Below are positions 46,163 to 54,093 of a DNA stretch of 64,000 nt, in pieces. The notes below the pieces were generated by a model, which searched no databases, had not been told where the DNA came from, and saw only the letters and a program-made list of their open reading frames with translations. Within the stretch, counting starts at the first letter, position 1. The number at the start of each line of letters is the position of its first letter. Made by a program: the position numbers and the translations under genes. Source of the DNA: Bacteroidota bacterium (lineage in GTDB: Bacteria > Bacteroidota > Bacteroidia > Bacteroidales > UBA12481); assembly GCA_018669475.1 (NCBI GenBank), contig JABHCC010000061.1, forward strand, positions 228,047-292,046, written 5' to 3'.

Positions 46163-46624
46163 ATGAAGGCACTACAGGATTATTACCCCGAAAACTTTGC
46201 CCATTGTTACGGATGTGGGCGAATGAATGAACATGGACACCAAATCAAAACATATTGGGATGGTGATCAAACGCGTACTCTTTTCACACCTGAAGATCAT
46301 CATATTGCCATTCCCGGATATGTTTATGGTGGTATACTGGCATCAATTATTGATTGCCTTGGTACTGGAACTGGGTCACTGGCCCTCGCCCGTGAACGCC
46401 AGACAAAACTCACCGAATACAATGCTCCAAGATGTGTAACAGCTTCACTGAAGGTTGACTATCAAAAACCCACACCAATGGGTACTGAACTTGAGGTCAG
46501 AGGAGAGATTAGAGAAATTAAGGGAAGGAAAGTTCATGTCGATGCTAAACTCTTCGCAAATGGTGTTCTTACAGTTACTGGCGAGATCATCGTAATTGAA
46601 GTATCAGAGAATTTTGGACGTTAA
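46163..46624 (+). CDS. PaaI-family hotdog thioesterase
   Basis: Small hotdog-fold protein likely to hydrolyse acyl-CoA or acyl-ACP. ATG 46163 is used; a TTG 6 bp earlier is also open. The CYGCGRMNEHGHQI opening and the GYVYGGILASIIDCLGTG segment (the conserved Gly-Gly region with its acidic residue) are characteristic of this PaaI-type branch. Length 153. It lies 16 bp after oleD on the same strand, so it is probably the last gene of the ole operon; it may trim or recycle stalled acyl groups. A TATATTTG box lies just before the ATG, so it may also have its own promoter. Confidence 0.8.
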   Translation: MKALQDYYPENFAHCYGCGRMNEHGHQIKTYWDGDQTRTLFTPEDHHIAIPGYVYGGILASIIDCLGTGTGSLALARERQTKLTEYNAPRCVTASLKVDYQKPTPMGTELEVRGEIREIKGRKVHVDAKLFANGVLTVTGEIIVIEVSENFGR

Positions 46625-46715
46625 CCTTAATTAACATAAGAATCAGCGAATTGACTATTCTGATACAGGATGAATTCTGTATCTTTCTCAAGAAAATACA
46701 AAATAACTATATACC

Positions 46716-48245
46716 ATGAAAAAATATGCTGTACATGACATTCCGCGTCGTGATTTCCTCAAAATGAGCGTAAAGGGAGGTTTGGTTATGGCAGCCACTC
46801 CAGCTTTACTGACCAACCTTATTTCCTGTAGCCCGGGAACAATTTCTGCAAGCACAGGATTAGATTTAGATCAATCTGTTTTGAAAAAAGTCATCGCAAA
46901 AGCCCTGGAAAAGGGAGGAGATTTTGCGGATGTTTATCTTGAGAACAGGGTCTCCCGTCAAATCGTGATGGAAGAATCCAAGTTTAAAAGTGGTTTATAT
47001 GGAATTAGCCAAGGGGCTGGTGTGCGCGTAATATCCGGTAATAAAACCGGCTATGCATACACAGATGAAATCAGTGAAGAGAAACTACTAAGGGCCGCCG
47101 AGGTGGCCTCATATGTTGCCAATAACGGATCATCTTTCACTCCGGTTGATTTAAATATGGCAGATCGAAAGTCATTTATCACGGTTGAACAGCCATTATC
47201 TGATATTGCCGACACAAGACGCATCGAAATGATGCAGCGGGCTGATGAAGCAGCCATGTCTTATGATGAAAGGATTAAGATGGCCATGGTGAATTATTAC
47301 GATGAAATCCGTGGCCGAGTGATTGCCAACTCAGAAGGTGTTTACCTGAGGGATGAAAATCCACTAATGTTTTTTATTGTTCAGACAATGAGTGACGATG
47401 GCAAAGCACGCCATATGTCACGTGAGAGGCTAAGTAAGCATTCAGGATTTGAGATGTTTGAAGAGTTTACACCTGAGATGGTTGCAAAAAGAGCTGCCAG
47501 GGAAGCAATTGACATGTTAGATGCTGAAGCTGCTCCTGCCGGAATTATGGATGTGATAATGATGAATGGATGGGGCGGTGTATTAGTTCATGAAGCTGTT
47601 GGTCATCCTCTCGAAGCTGATAATATCGCAAAAGGAGTTGGTGCATTCACCGGAAAGCTTGGACAAAAAGTAGCCAGTGACGTATTTACAATGGTTGATG
47701 ATGGTTCGATCAAAAATGCACGAGGCACCATCAATTTCGATGATGAAGGTACTCAGGCAAAACGAAATGTTCTGATTGAAAACGGAGTATTGAACGGCTA
47801 TATGACTGATGTGCTAAGTGCCAAGCAACTTGACATGGAAAGAACAGGAAACGGCAGGAGAGAATCATTCAGGTATATTCCGATTCCACGAATGACAAAT
47901 ACCTTTATTGAACAGGGAGAAAGCGAGCCTGCTGACATTCTTGCTTCAACAAAAAAAGGCATTTATGTACAAAGCTTAAGCGGAGGAAGTGTAAATCCGG
48001 TTACAGGAGTTTTTAATTTTACTTGCCGTGAAGCCTATTTAGTAGAAAACGGCAAGAAAACAAAACCAATAAAAGGAGCTACACTTATTGGTTCATGTCT
48101 GGATGTGATATCCAATGTTGATGCTGTGGGCAATGATCTGGAGTTCGGACCAGGTATATGTGGTAAAGGTCAGGCTGCTGAAGTTGATGCTGGCCAACCA
48201 ACCGTAAGAATCCGTGGAATCAATGTTGGAGGAAGCAAAGCCTAA
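46716..48245 (+). CDS. tldD: TldD-like metalloprotease with Tat-type signal
   Basis: Zinc peptidase subunit of the TldD/TldE pair. In enterobacteria the heterodimer is cytoplasmic and digests unfolded peptides, including microcin B17 leader. The zinc motif HEAVGH is present (VLVHEAVGHPLEADNIAKGVGAF), and later LSGGSVNPVTGVFNF is typical. What is unusual is the N-terminus: IPRRDFLKMSVKGGLVMAATPALLTNLISC is a twin-arginine motif followed by a hydrophobic core and a Cys that could be a lipobox. So this TldD looks exported, while the partner gene at 48289 has no signal. The length of 509 includes about 40 extra N-terminal residues. Confidence 0.9.
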   Translation: MKKYAVHDIPRRDFLKMSVKGGLVMAATPALLTNLISCSPGTISASTGLDLDQSVLKKVIAKALEKGGDFADVYLENRVSRQIVMEESKFKSGLYGISQGAGVRVISGNKTGYAYTDEISEEKLLRAAEVASYVANNGSSFTPVDLNMADRKSFITVEQPLSDIADTRRIEMMQRADEAAMSYDERIKMAMVNYYDEIRGRVIANSEGVYLRDENPLMFFIVQTMSDDGKARHMSRERLSKHSGFEMFEEFTPEMVAKRAAREAIDMLDAEAAPAGIMDVIMMNGWGGVLVHEAVGHPLEADNIAKGVGAFTGKLGQKVASDVFTMVDDGSIKNARGTINFDDEGTQAKRNVLIENGVLNGYMTDVLSAKQLDMERTGNGRRESFRYIPIPRMTNTFIEQGESEPADILASTKKGIYVQSLSGGSVNPVTGVFNFTCREAYLVENGKKTKPIKGATLIGSCLDVISNVDAVGNDLEFGPGICGKGQAAEVDAGQPTVRIRGINVGGSKA

Positions 48246-48288
48246 AAACTGGCTTCGGGCATTAAAACTAATCTGAAAAAAATTAAAA

Positions 48289-49623
48289 ATGGACTATACA
48301 AAACTAACAAGCAACCTGGTAGACAAAGCTCTGGAATATGGAGCAAGTCATGCAGAAGTTTACCTTGAAACCGGACGAAATCTGTCTATTCAGGTTCTGA
48401 ATGGGGAAATAGAAACTATTCAAGAAGCTGCATCTGCAGGAATAGGATTCCGTGTAATTGTTGACGGCAAAATGGGTTTTAGCCATTGTAATGATCTTAG
48501 CGATAAATCACTTGAAGACACTTTATTGCGCGCGGTAGAATTTGCAAGACTTACCTCAGCTGATGAAAATAATGTACTGCCTTCTGATAAAGGATTTACT
48601 GAGATCGAGGGATTATTTGATCCTGAGATAGCAAAGATTGCGATGGAGAAGAAAATTGAGATGGCTCTGAAAGTAGAAGAACTTGCTTTGAGTGATTCCA
48701 GGATTTCAAAAAGTTCCGGAGCTGGTTATGGAGAAGGTCAGGGCGAAATATTTATTGCTAATTCAAATGGTTTATCAAAGAATTACAAATCTGCCGGATG
48801 TAATATTGGTGTAAGCGTAGTTGCTGAAAAGGGCGAGCAGAAAAACACTGGTGGAGAATATTCCAGCCGTCGCTTTTTTGCTGATCTCGACAGCCTGGAA
48901 GACATTGCAAAAGAAGCAGCTGAAAAGGCAGCTTCATTAATAGATCCAATTATGATTTCCACCCAAAAAGCTGCAGTTATTGTTGATTCTTCCGCAGCCG
49001 GATCACTGATTGGAGGTATTCTTGGGGCCCTAAACGGAGAACGTGTTCAGCAGGGAGCCAGTTTCCTGAAAGACTCAATGGATAAATCTTTCGCCAGTAA
49101 ACTCCTCACAATAGTTGACGATGGAACAAGGCCCAAAGGAATGGGGAGTGCTCCCTTCGATGGTGAAGGTGTTCCAACCCAAAAGCGTGTCCTGGTTGAA
49201 AAAGGAGTTGTCAAAAGTTTTATTTACAATACGATAGCAGCTAAACGAGCAGGTGTTACCAGCACGGGTAACGCTTCCAGGGGTGGTTTCACCTCTCTGC
49301 CAGGAATAGGCATTCATAACCTTTATGTAGAAGCAGGGCAACACAATCCTGAGGAAATTATCGCAGCCACTCAAAGGGGCCTGCTGGTAACAGGTATAAC
49401 CGGATATGGGATTGATCCCGTAAGTGGTAATTTCAGTGGTGGAGCCAGTGGGTTCTGGATTGAAAATGGCAAAAAGAAGCATCCTGTAAAAGGACTGACA
49501 ATAGCTGGTACTGCGGATGAAATTCTAAATGACATCGATATGATGGGTGATGATGTGGATATGAACAAAAGCTTTACCGCTCCAACGATGAGGATTAGAG
49601 AGATGATGATTGGAGGCGCCTAG
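48289..49623 (+). CDS. tldE: TldE/PmbA-like partner of TldD
   Basis: Non-catalytic or regulatory subunit of the TldD/TldE protease pair. It begins directly with the domain (DYTKLTSNLVDKALEYGASHAEVYLETGRN) and has no signal peptide. Family features are the GEIETIQEAASAGIGFRV and the C-terminal GIDPVSGNFSGGASGFWIENGKK. It lacks the HExxxH zinc motif, as expected for TldE. Length 444. It lies 43 bp after tldD and is probably co-transcribed with it. The absence of a signal is at odds with the Tat-type start of its partner. Confidence 0.9.
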   Translation: MDYTKLTSNLVDKALEYGASHAEVYLETGRNLSIQVLNGEIETIQEAASAGIGFRVIVDGKMGFSHCNDLSDKSLEDTLLRAVEFARLTSADENNVLPSDKGFTEIEGLFDPEIAKIAMEKKIEMALKVEELALSDSRISKSSGAGYGEGQGEIFIANSNGLSKNYKSAGCNIGVSVVAEKGEQKNTGGEYSSRRFFADLDSLEDIAKEAAEKAASLIDPIMISTQKAAVIVDSSAAGSLIGGILGALNGERVQQGASFLKDSMDKSFASKLLTIVDDGTRPKGMGSAPFDGEGVPTQKRVLVEKGVVKSFIYNTIAAKRAGVTSTGNASRGGFTSLPGIGIHNLYVEAGQHNPEEIIAATQRGLLVTGITGYGIDPVSGNFSGGASGFWIENGKKKHPVKGLTIAGTADEILNDIDMMGDDVDMNKSFTAPTMRIREMMIGGA

Positions 49624-49643
49624 TTTTTGTGGATGACTTCTTT

Positions 49644-50633
49644 CTAATTCCATTTCGATATTTTTAATATACGCAGTCTGTTCTCATTAATGAGTTGCTG
49701 TCGGGTGCTATAGTCAAACCGAAGTGAATCCCGAAGCTCAGTCGACCGGCTGGCTAGCAGACCGATTCCGTTTGTTACATTGCTGAACTCGACTACCCCG
49801 AAGTCGTTAAAGCCGTCTTTATATTTAATATAGTTTACCATATTTTCATCTCCGCCATGAATGGTGATGGAGATGTATCCCAGGAAGACTTGTTTCACTT
49901 TATCATTGGGTGTAATTTGTTGTAATACCTCCCGGATGAATTCTTCGTATGTTACCTTCATTTCGCGGTATTTCTCATATTCTGATTCGAAGTAATTGGT
50001 TTTCTGAATATGCACATACTGACTGTTGAAAACGGAATCGCCATAATCTTCAATAAATTCAAAAGATACATCGATTTCATTCCAGGGATTTCCACCCCAT
50101 TGGATCAACCAAGCTTGTTGAGGCACAAGATAGACGTACATACTGGCTGAATCTGGTTGATATATTATTCCAGTTCGTGCGATTCTGGTATAAGCTTCAG
50201 CTTTGGGGAGGCCGGGAACTTCAACACTGACATAAACGCCAGTTTTCAAGCGGTCGTCAAATTGATACATTATCTGGCCAGGGAAATGGAAGTAGCCTGA
50301 ATCCTTGGGCCAGTTTGTGATGCGCGTCAGTGGAAGTGCACTGCCACTTGGATCACCATTGACTGAGCGAAAAACTGAGACCTTTACCTCGTTAAAGTAC
50401 AAGGAATCGTATATTCTTGCATCCAGTTTCGGATCGATATCAGCACCAAAAGACTTGCCAACTTTCAGGTAATGAATGGTGTCATTGCTGTTGAATATAC
50501 CATAAATCAACGGTCTGGGATTGGATGGAAGGTAAATCTCAGGATCGGTTTCACAACTGACCATGACCATCACCAAACAGAATAGCGTAGGGAAAAAGCA
50601 TGCTAGGATTTTTGATCGAATTGTTTTCCTCAT
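49644..50633 (-). CDS. DUF4249-like lipoprotein (second copy)
   Basis: Residues 1-27 are a lipoprotein signal ending VMVSC. The mature part opens DPEIYLPSNPRPLIYGIFNSNDTIHYLKVGKSF, the layout of Bacteroidota DUF4249 beta-sandwich lipoproteins, which are found next to TonB-dependent receptors in many genomes. The C-terminal NVTNGIGLLASRS is echoed by NITNGLGVFALKY in the next upstream gene, supporting shared ancestry. Length 329. It is the last gene of a minus-strand three-gene operon (FISUMP, DUF4249, DUF4249); no TonB receptor is in the window. Function unknown. Confidence 0.75.
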   Translation of the reverse strand: MRKTIRSKILACFFPTLFCLVMVMVSCETDPEIYLPSNPRPLIYGIFNSNDTIHYLKVGKSFGADIDPKLDARIYDSLYFNEVKVSVFRSVNGDPSGSALPLTRITNWPKDSGYFHFPGQIMYQFDDRLKTGVYVSVEVPGLPKAEAYTRIARTGIIYQPDSASMYVYLVPQQAWLIQWGGNPWNEIDVSFEFIEDYGDSVFNSQYVHIQKTNYFESEYEKYREMKVTYEEFIREVLQQITPNDKVKQVFLGYISITIHGGDENMVNYIKYKDGFNDFGVVEFSNVTNGIGLLASRSTELRDSLRFDYSTRQQLINENRLRILKISKWN

Positions 50634-50801
50634 AAGTGTTTGAAATTATTCAATACGGTGCATAAAACCTATTCAAATTCTATCGAATAAAGGTAGCAAC
50701 AAGCTTATTAGTTGCAATGGGGTTGTTGTCAGAATTAGTAGGTGAGGTGGGCGGGTTGGTAATTGGGTTTGAGCTTCGCTTTCTATTCGCCTCTCCCCTC
50801 T

Positions 50802-51818
50802 TTACCACCTCACAAAGCCCAAATCTTTCGTAAACCTCCCCATAGAGAGCGAGTCCTTGGTCTCTGAATGAAAGCGGAAGTCGTCTTTTGATACACGATA
50901 TTTTAAAGCGAACACGCCCAGACCGTTGGTGATATTTGTCCATGGTCGGATGCTGGATTCGTTGGCGCCTTTTTGGTGAGTCAAATAGGATTCAAAGTTT
51001 TCATCACCGCCAACTACTACTGCATCAAAGCTCAGTAACTTCCTGAACTTGATTCCGGCATGCATGGTGGGGAAAGCTTTGGCAAATTGGATAAAAAATT
51101 GATCAGGATCGATTGTTAAACTGTAAGCCTCTCCACTTTTTTGGACATCCAGGGCATATAAGAATTGATGACTTTTGAGTGAAATATTTCCGTCTCGATC
51201 TGTTTCTTCATAATGCATCAGAAAATAGCTGTCGAAATAGCGAATGTTATGGTAAGTCTCCCAGCCTATGATCATTGGGGTGGGGCCGTAAAGGCGCACT
51301 TTCTGATCTGCGAAATGGGGCTGTGTGATGACTGGATAATTAGCAAAGGGAACTCGTGAATAGGCCTCTTTTATAAAATCGGGGCTATTGAGTATTATCC
51401 TGAAATACGAGAAAGCCGGATAAGCCTCGTGGAAGCCATTGGTAATTTCTCTTCTGGGGACAACCTGGTTTGATTGATAGAGAAAGCCGGTGCCCTGCGG
51501 AAAAAAACCCAGCTCTTTATTGGTTTCAATCATGTGAAAATCACTATTCCAGAGTCGAACAGAGTCATTCCACAATTCCAATTTCAGCTCCAATTGACTG
51601 GGATAAAACAATTCAGAACTGTCTCTTGCTGAAAAAATGGACTCATCCGCCAATCCGCTCTTGGTAACGATAGCGTAATAATTATCCTCAAAAGGGTCGA
51701 GAACGAAGTGAATGACAGGTTCAGATTCATCCGGTAGGTTAATTAAGACTTCATTACTGCATGATAAGATACAACATGAAAGAGCGATGAACAGGAGGGT
51801 AGAGTGGACTTTATTCAT
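50802..51818 (-). CDS. DUF4249-like lipoprotein (first copy)
   Basis: Residues 1-20 are a lipoprotein signal ending CILSC. Mature start NEVLINLPDESEPVIHFVLDPFEDNYYAIVTKS resembles DUF4249. The C-terminal segment NITNGLGVFALKY repeats the pattern of the gene at 49644 (pairwise similarity is visible only in short stretches). Length 338. It overlaps the FISUMP lipoprotein gene by 8 bp and has a 168-bp gap to the next DUF4249 gene. Role unknown; probably cell-surface or periplasmic binding protein. Confidence 0.72.
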   Translation of the reverse strand: MNKVHSTLLFIALSCCILSCSNEVLINLPDESEPVIHFVLDPFEDNYYAIVTKSGLADESIFSARDSSELFYPSQLELKLELWNDSVRLWNSDFHMIETNKELGFFPQGTGFLYQSNQVVPRREITNGFHEAYPAFSYFRIILNSPDFIKEAYSRVPFANYPVITQPHFADQKVRLYGPTPMIIGWETYHNIRYFDSYFLMHYEETDRDGNISLKSHQFLYALDVQKSGEAYSLTIDPDQFFIQFAKAFPTMHAGIKFRKLLSFDAVVVGGDENFESYLTHQKGANESSIRPWTNITNGLGVFALKYRVSKDDFRFHSETKDSLSMGRFTKDLGFVRW

Positions 51819-52782
51819 CTTTGATACATCTTATTGAAGCGTACACTGACGCGATTAAATAAATATGATCGGATTCATCGTACAATACGGATCGGTACTG
51901 GATGCCTATTTTTCCCCAACTGTTTTTAAAATAGAAGGCGTATGGCGCCTGCTCACGCAAAAAAGGTGCTGTAAAATAATCTCTCGACCAATGATTGGCC
52001 AGATTTTCAAACCAGGTGATCGTGTCATTCTCGCGCCTGGCCGCAAATCCAGATTGGATATTGAATTGTGATAAGCCAAGCTCGCCATAATATTGCCAGG
52101 CATACCAAGGATCTATATCTGTCATTAGTTGTTTCCATTCGTCATGGCTGGGGATTGACCATCCTGCTGGACAGATCCCCCGATGGTTGGTCGAGTAGTT
52201 GATGGCCTCGTTCCAATGATAAATCCCTCCGAATGTGGCCCATGCGCTTGAATCGTCTTGATAGAAATACTTCTCCACTGCCTGATTATCCGACTGTTCC
52301 TGGTTGCTATGGATCCAATTTCCATAATTCAGATTCTCAGCCATCCACCATCTTCGAGAGAGAAAAACCGTTTTGTAGGTTTTGCCATCCCGGGGATCAG
52401 TCATGGATTCTGTGAGGTGATTGGCCGGCTTGATTCGAATTTCAACAAAGTCTTTGGCGATTAACCCGCGGTGGTCTTCAACCTGCATTTTGGCCGTATA
52501 CGTACCGGATTTGACATAGGTGTGTGTGAATACCGTTTCTTGCTCCCTGTACACATCCCAATGACCATTTCCTTCGAAGTCCCAACTGAACAGCAGACCT
52601 CTCAGATAGGTGTTATTGTCAGTGGTTTGAGATCCATTGAATTCAATCAAAATGGTACTATCCGCAACGGCAGGAAAGGCAGAGGCTACTGCGGTTGGGG
52701 GCAGCTTGTCTTTCGAGCAGGATGTAAGAATGAGCAGAGGTAGGAATTTGAACAAAATCCAATTAAGCGCAAATTTAGGCAT
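51811..52782 (-). CDS. PKD and FISUMP-domain lipoprotein
   Basis: Residues 1-22 are a lipoprotein signal ending LILTSC. Residues about 28-115 form a PKD-like domain (LRGLLFSWDFEGNGHW, FTHTYVKSGTYTAKMQVED). Residues about 125-323 are a FISUMP domain (Fibrobacter succinogenes major paralogous domain): TDPRDGKTYKTVFLSRRWWMAENLNYG, GICPAGWSIPSHDEWKQL and a final SIRCIKD. Typical of surface lipoproteins of Bacteroidota and Fibrobacteres; function unknown. First gene of a three-gene minus-strand operon. Two more FISUMP-linked genes exist in this region (56860, 63657 by homology), but this one has no TTCACAA operator in front. Confidence 0.87.
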   Translation of the reverse strand: MPKFALNWILFKFLPLLILTSCSKDKLPPTAVASAFPAVADSTILIEFNGSQTTDNNTYLRGLLFSWDFEGNGHWDVYREQETVFTHTYVKSGTYTAKMQVEDHRGLIAKDFVEIRIKPANHLTESMTDPRDGKTYKTVFLSRRWWMAENLNYGNWIHSNQEQSDNQAVEKYFYQDDSSAWATFGGIYHWNEAINYSTNHRGICPAGWSIPSHDEWKQLMTDIDPWYAWQYYGELGLSQFNIQSGFAARRENDTITWFENLANHWSRDYFTAPFLREQAPYAFYFKNSWGKIGIQYRSVLYDESDHIYLIASVYASIRCIKDE

Positions 52783-52931
52783 AGTAATGTAGGTTGAATA
52801 GTGCTTGGGGGCCGATAAAGGTAGCGAAAAAATTAGGTCAAGACTTCATTCTGATAACTGAAAACTGAAGACTGATGACTTCTTTCAATTAACTAATATT
52901 TATTCCTATTTTCGTGGACAAATCGAAATCC

Positions 52932-53285
52932 ATGGAAATTACAGGTAAAATCATTCAGGTCTTAGAAGAAAAATCTGGTCAATCAGCTAAAGGTGGTTGG
53001 AGAAAGCAGGAGTATATTTTGGAAACCCAGGATCAATATCCGAAGAAGATTTGCTTCATGGTTTGGGGAGATAAAATTGATGACTTCGCCATTAAAGAGA
53101 ACCAGGAGATAGAGGTTTCCATCGATATTGAAAGCCGTGAATTTAATGGCCGTTGGTACACCGATGTTAAAGCCTGGAAGGTTGCTCAAAAAGGTAGCCC
53201 GTCTCAAGCTCCTACTGATAATTCTGTCCCAATGCCAGAGGATGCACCTCCAGAGCAGGAAGAATTTGATGATCTGCCTTTCTAG
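52932..53285 (+). CDS. DUF3127 protein with SSB-like acidic tail
   Basis: Starts at ATG 52932 (MEITGKIIQVLEEKSGQSAKGGWRKQEYILE), the usual opening of DUF3127; an in-frame GTG at 52914 is possible. It looks like a small OB-fold protein of about 95 residues (KKICFMVWGDKI, REFNGRWYTDVKAWKV), then a Pro/Glu-rich linker and a C-terminus EEFDDLPF. The acidic tip ending in Phe resembles the tail of single-stranded-DNA binding protein (typically DDDIPF) that docks partner proteins. So it may act in DNA metabolism; this is inference. It precedes the signalling module by 50 bp. Confidence 0.8.
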   Translation: MEITGKIIQVLEEKSGQSAKGGWRKQEYILETQDQYPKKICFMVWGDKIDDFAIKENQEIEVSIDIESREFNGRWYTDVKAWKVAQKGSPSQAPTDNSVPMPEDAPPEQEEFDDLPF

Positions 53286-53291
53286 TGGATC

Positions 53292-53357
53292 TTAACAGAA
53301 TCTTCACAAAACTACATCTAACCTTCACATTTTTGTGGTAACAGTTTGCGATATTTG
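53292..53357 (+). promoter_or_regulatory. Operator-promoter 1 of the TTCACAA regulon
   Basis: Half-sites TTAACAG (53292), TTCACAA (53303) and TTCACAT (53324) with start-to-start steps of 11 and 21 bp, then GATATTTG (53350), a near match to TAnnTTTG, 26 bp after the third. The same geometry stands before four other genes here. It belongs to the soluble kinase at 53380. Confidence 0.6.
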
Positions 53358-53379
53358 GCACAAACCAAGTCTGTATCCT

Positions 53380-53982
53380 GTGCCGCAAAACCTATTACAT
53401 GAGACAGAATCAGTAAACCTTAGTTCGAGGTTTAACGCACATTTAACTTTCAATATCCTGAATGCAATACAGGGGATTATTCTTGAAGAAGACAAAGAGG
53501 AAGCTTTTGAATTAATAGGCAGTTATTCGCGCCTCCTCCGCAAAATGCTGATCAATGGATCTGTTCACACAAGCATGAGCGATGAATTGGATACCATCAA
53601 AGACTATTTAGACATAGAGAGAATCCGAAGGAATTATAACTTTAATTATTATATCTCTGTTCCCAGGTCATTAAGGGAAACAACTATTCCCAAGTCACTA
53701 CTGATCAGTATAATTGAAAATGCAGTCAAACATGGTGTTCGATTAATGGATCAGAATGGTTTTATCCAAATCGATGTTCCCGATTCAAAAATTATACGCA
53801 TTAAAAATAATGCCCCCTATCAACCAGACTCCCTTCAATCCGGGACAGGACTTATGCTTACCGAGGATTTGATTAATCGTTATAATAATTTGACAGGATC
53901 CAGTTTATCTTTTAAAATAAACTTTTGCCAATCAAAAAAAATACCTTCTCAGTCCATTTTTGAAGCCCTTGTCAGATTATAG
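53380..53982 (+). CDS. Soluble LytS-type sensor histidine kinase
   Basis: Histidine kinase of the LytS/YehU group (His_kinase domain). GTG 53380 is chosen because the putative -7 box (53350) lies inside the longer frame that opens at GTG 53335; the start would then be 16-20 bases after transcription begins. The phosphoacceptor region is SRFNAHLTFNILNAIQG, equivalent to the NPHFLFN-type box, followed by a dimerisation helix (YSRLLRKML) and the N box SIIENAVKHGV. There is no transmembrane or other sensor domain in its 200 residues. No LytTR regulator is next to it; instead it sits ahead of an OmpR-type module sharing the same promoter type, hinting at cross-talk. Confidence 0.8.
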   Translation: MPQNLLHETESVNLSSRFNAHLTFNILNAIQGIILEEDKEEAFELIGSYSRLLRKMLINGSVHTSMSDELDTIKDYLDIERIRRNYNFNYYISVPRSLRETTIPKSLLISIIENAVKHGVRLMDQNGFIQIDVPDSKIIRIKNNAPYQPDSLQSGTGLMLTEDLINRYNNLTGSSLSFKINFCQSKKIPSQSIFEALVRL

Positions 53983-54004
53983 AAATAACCCTCTTTATCT
54001 TGCT

Positions 54005-54070
54005 TTCACAAAACTTTCACAATTCAACAATCCACCTTCACAAAACGCCAAGTAGAATTAGCCATATTTA
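54005..54070 (+). promoter_or_regulatory. Operator-promoter 2 of the TTCACAA regulon
   Basis: Three perfect TTCACAA half-sites at 54005, 54016 and 54037 (steps 11 and 21 bp), then CATATTTA at 54063, 26 bp after the third. Precedes the kinase-regulator pair at 54094-56777 and is the cleanest of the five arrays, consistent with autoregulation by its own regulator. Confidence 0.75.
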
Positions 54071-54093
54071 CAAGGAATATGTAAATTAAACCT

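Noticed and set aside
50680..50943. 87-residue minus-strand frame overlapping the end of the first DUF4249 gene
   Set aside because: It is a shadow of that gene's 3' end plus spacer, with no signal peptide or domain.
53335..53379. Earlier GTG start for the LytS-type kinase
   Set aside because: The putative promoter box 53350-53357 would lie inside the coding region.
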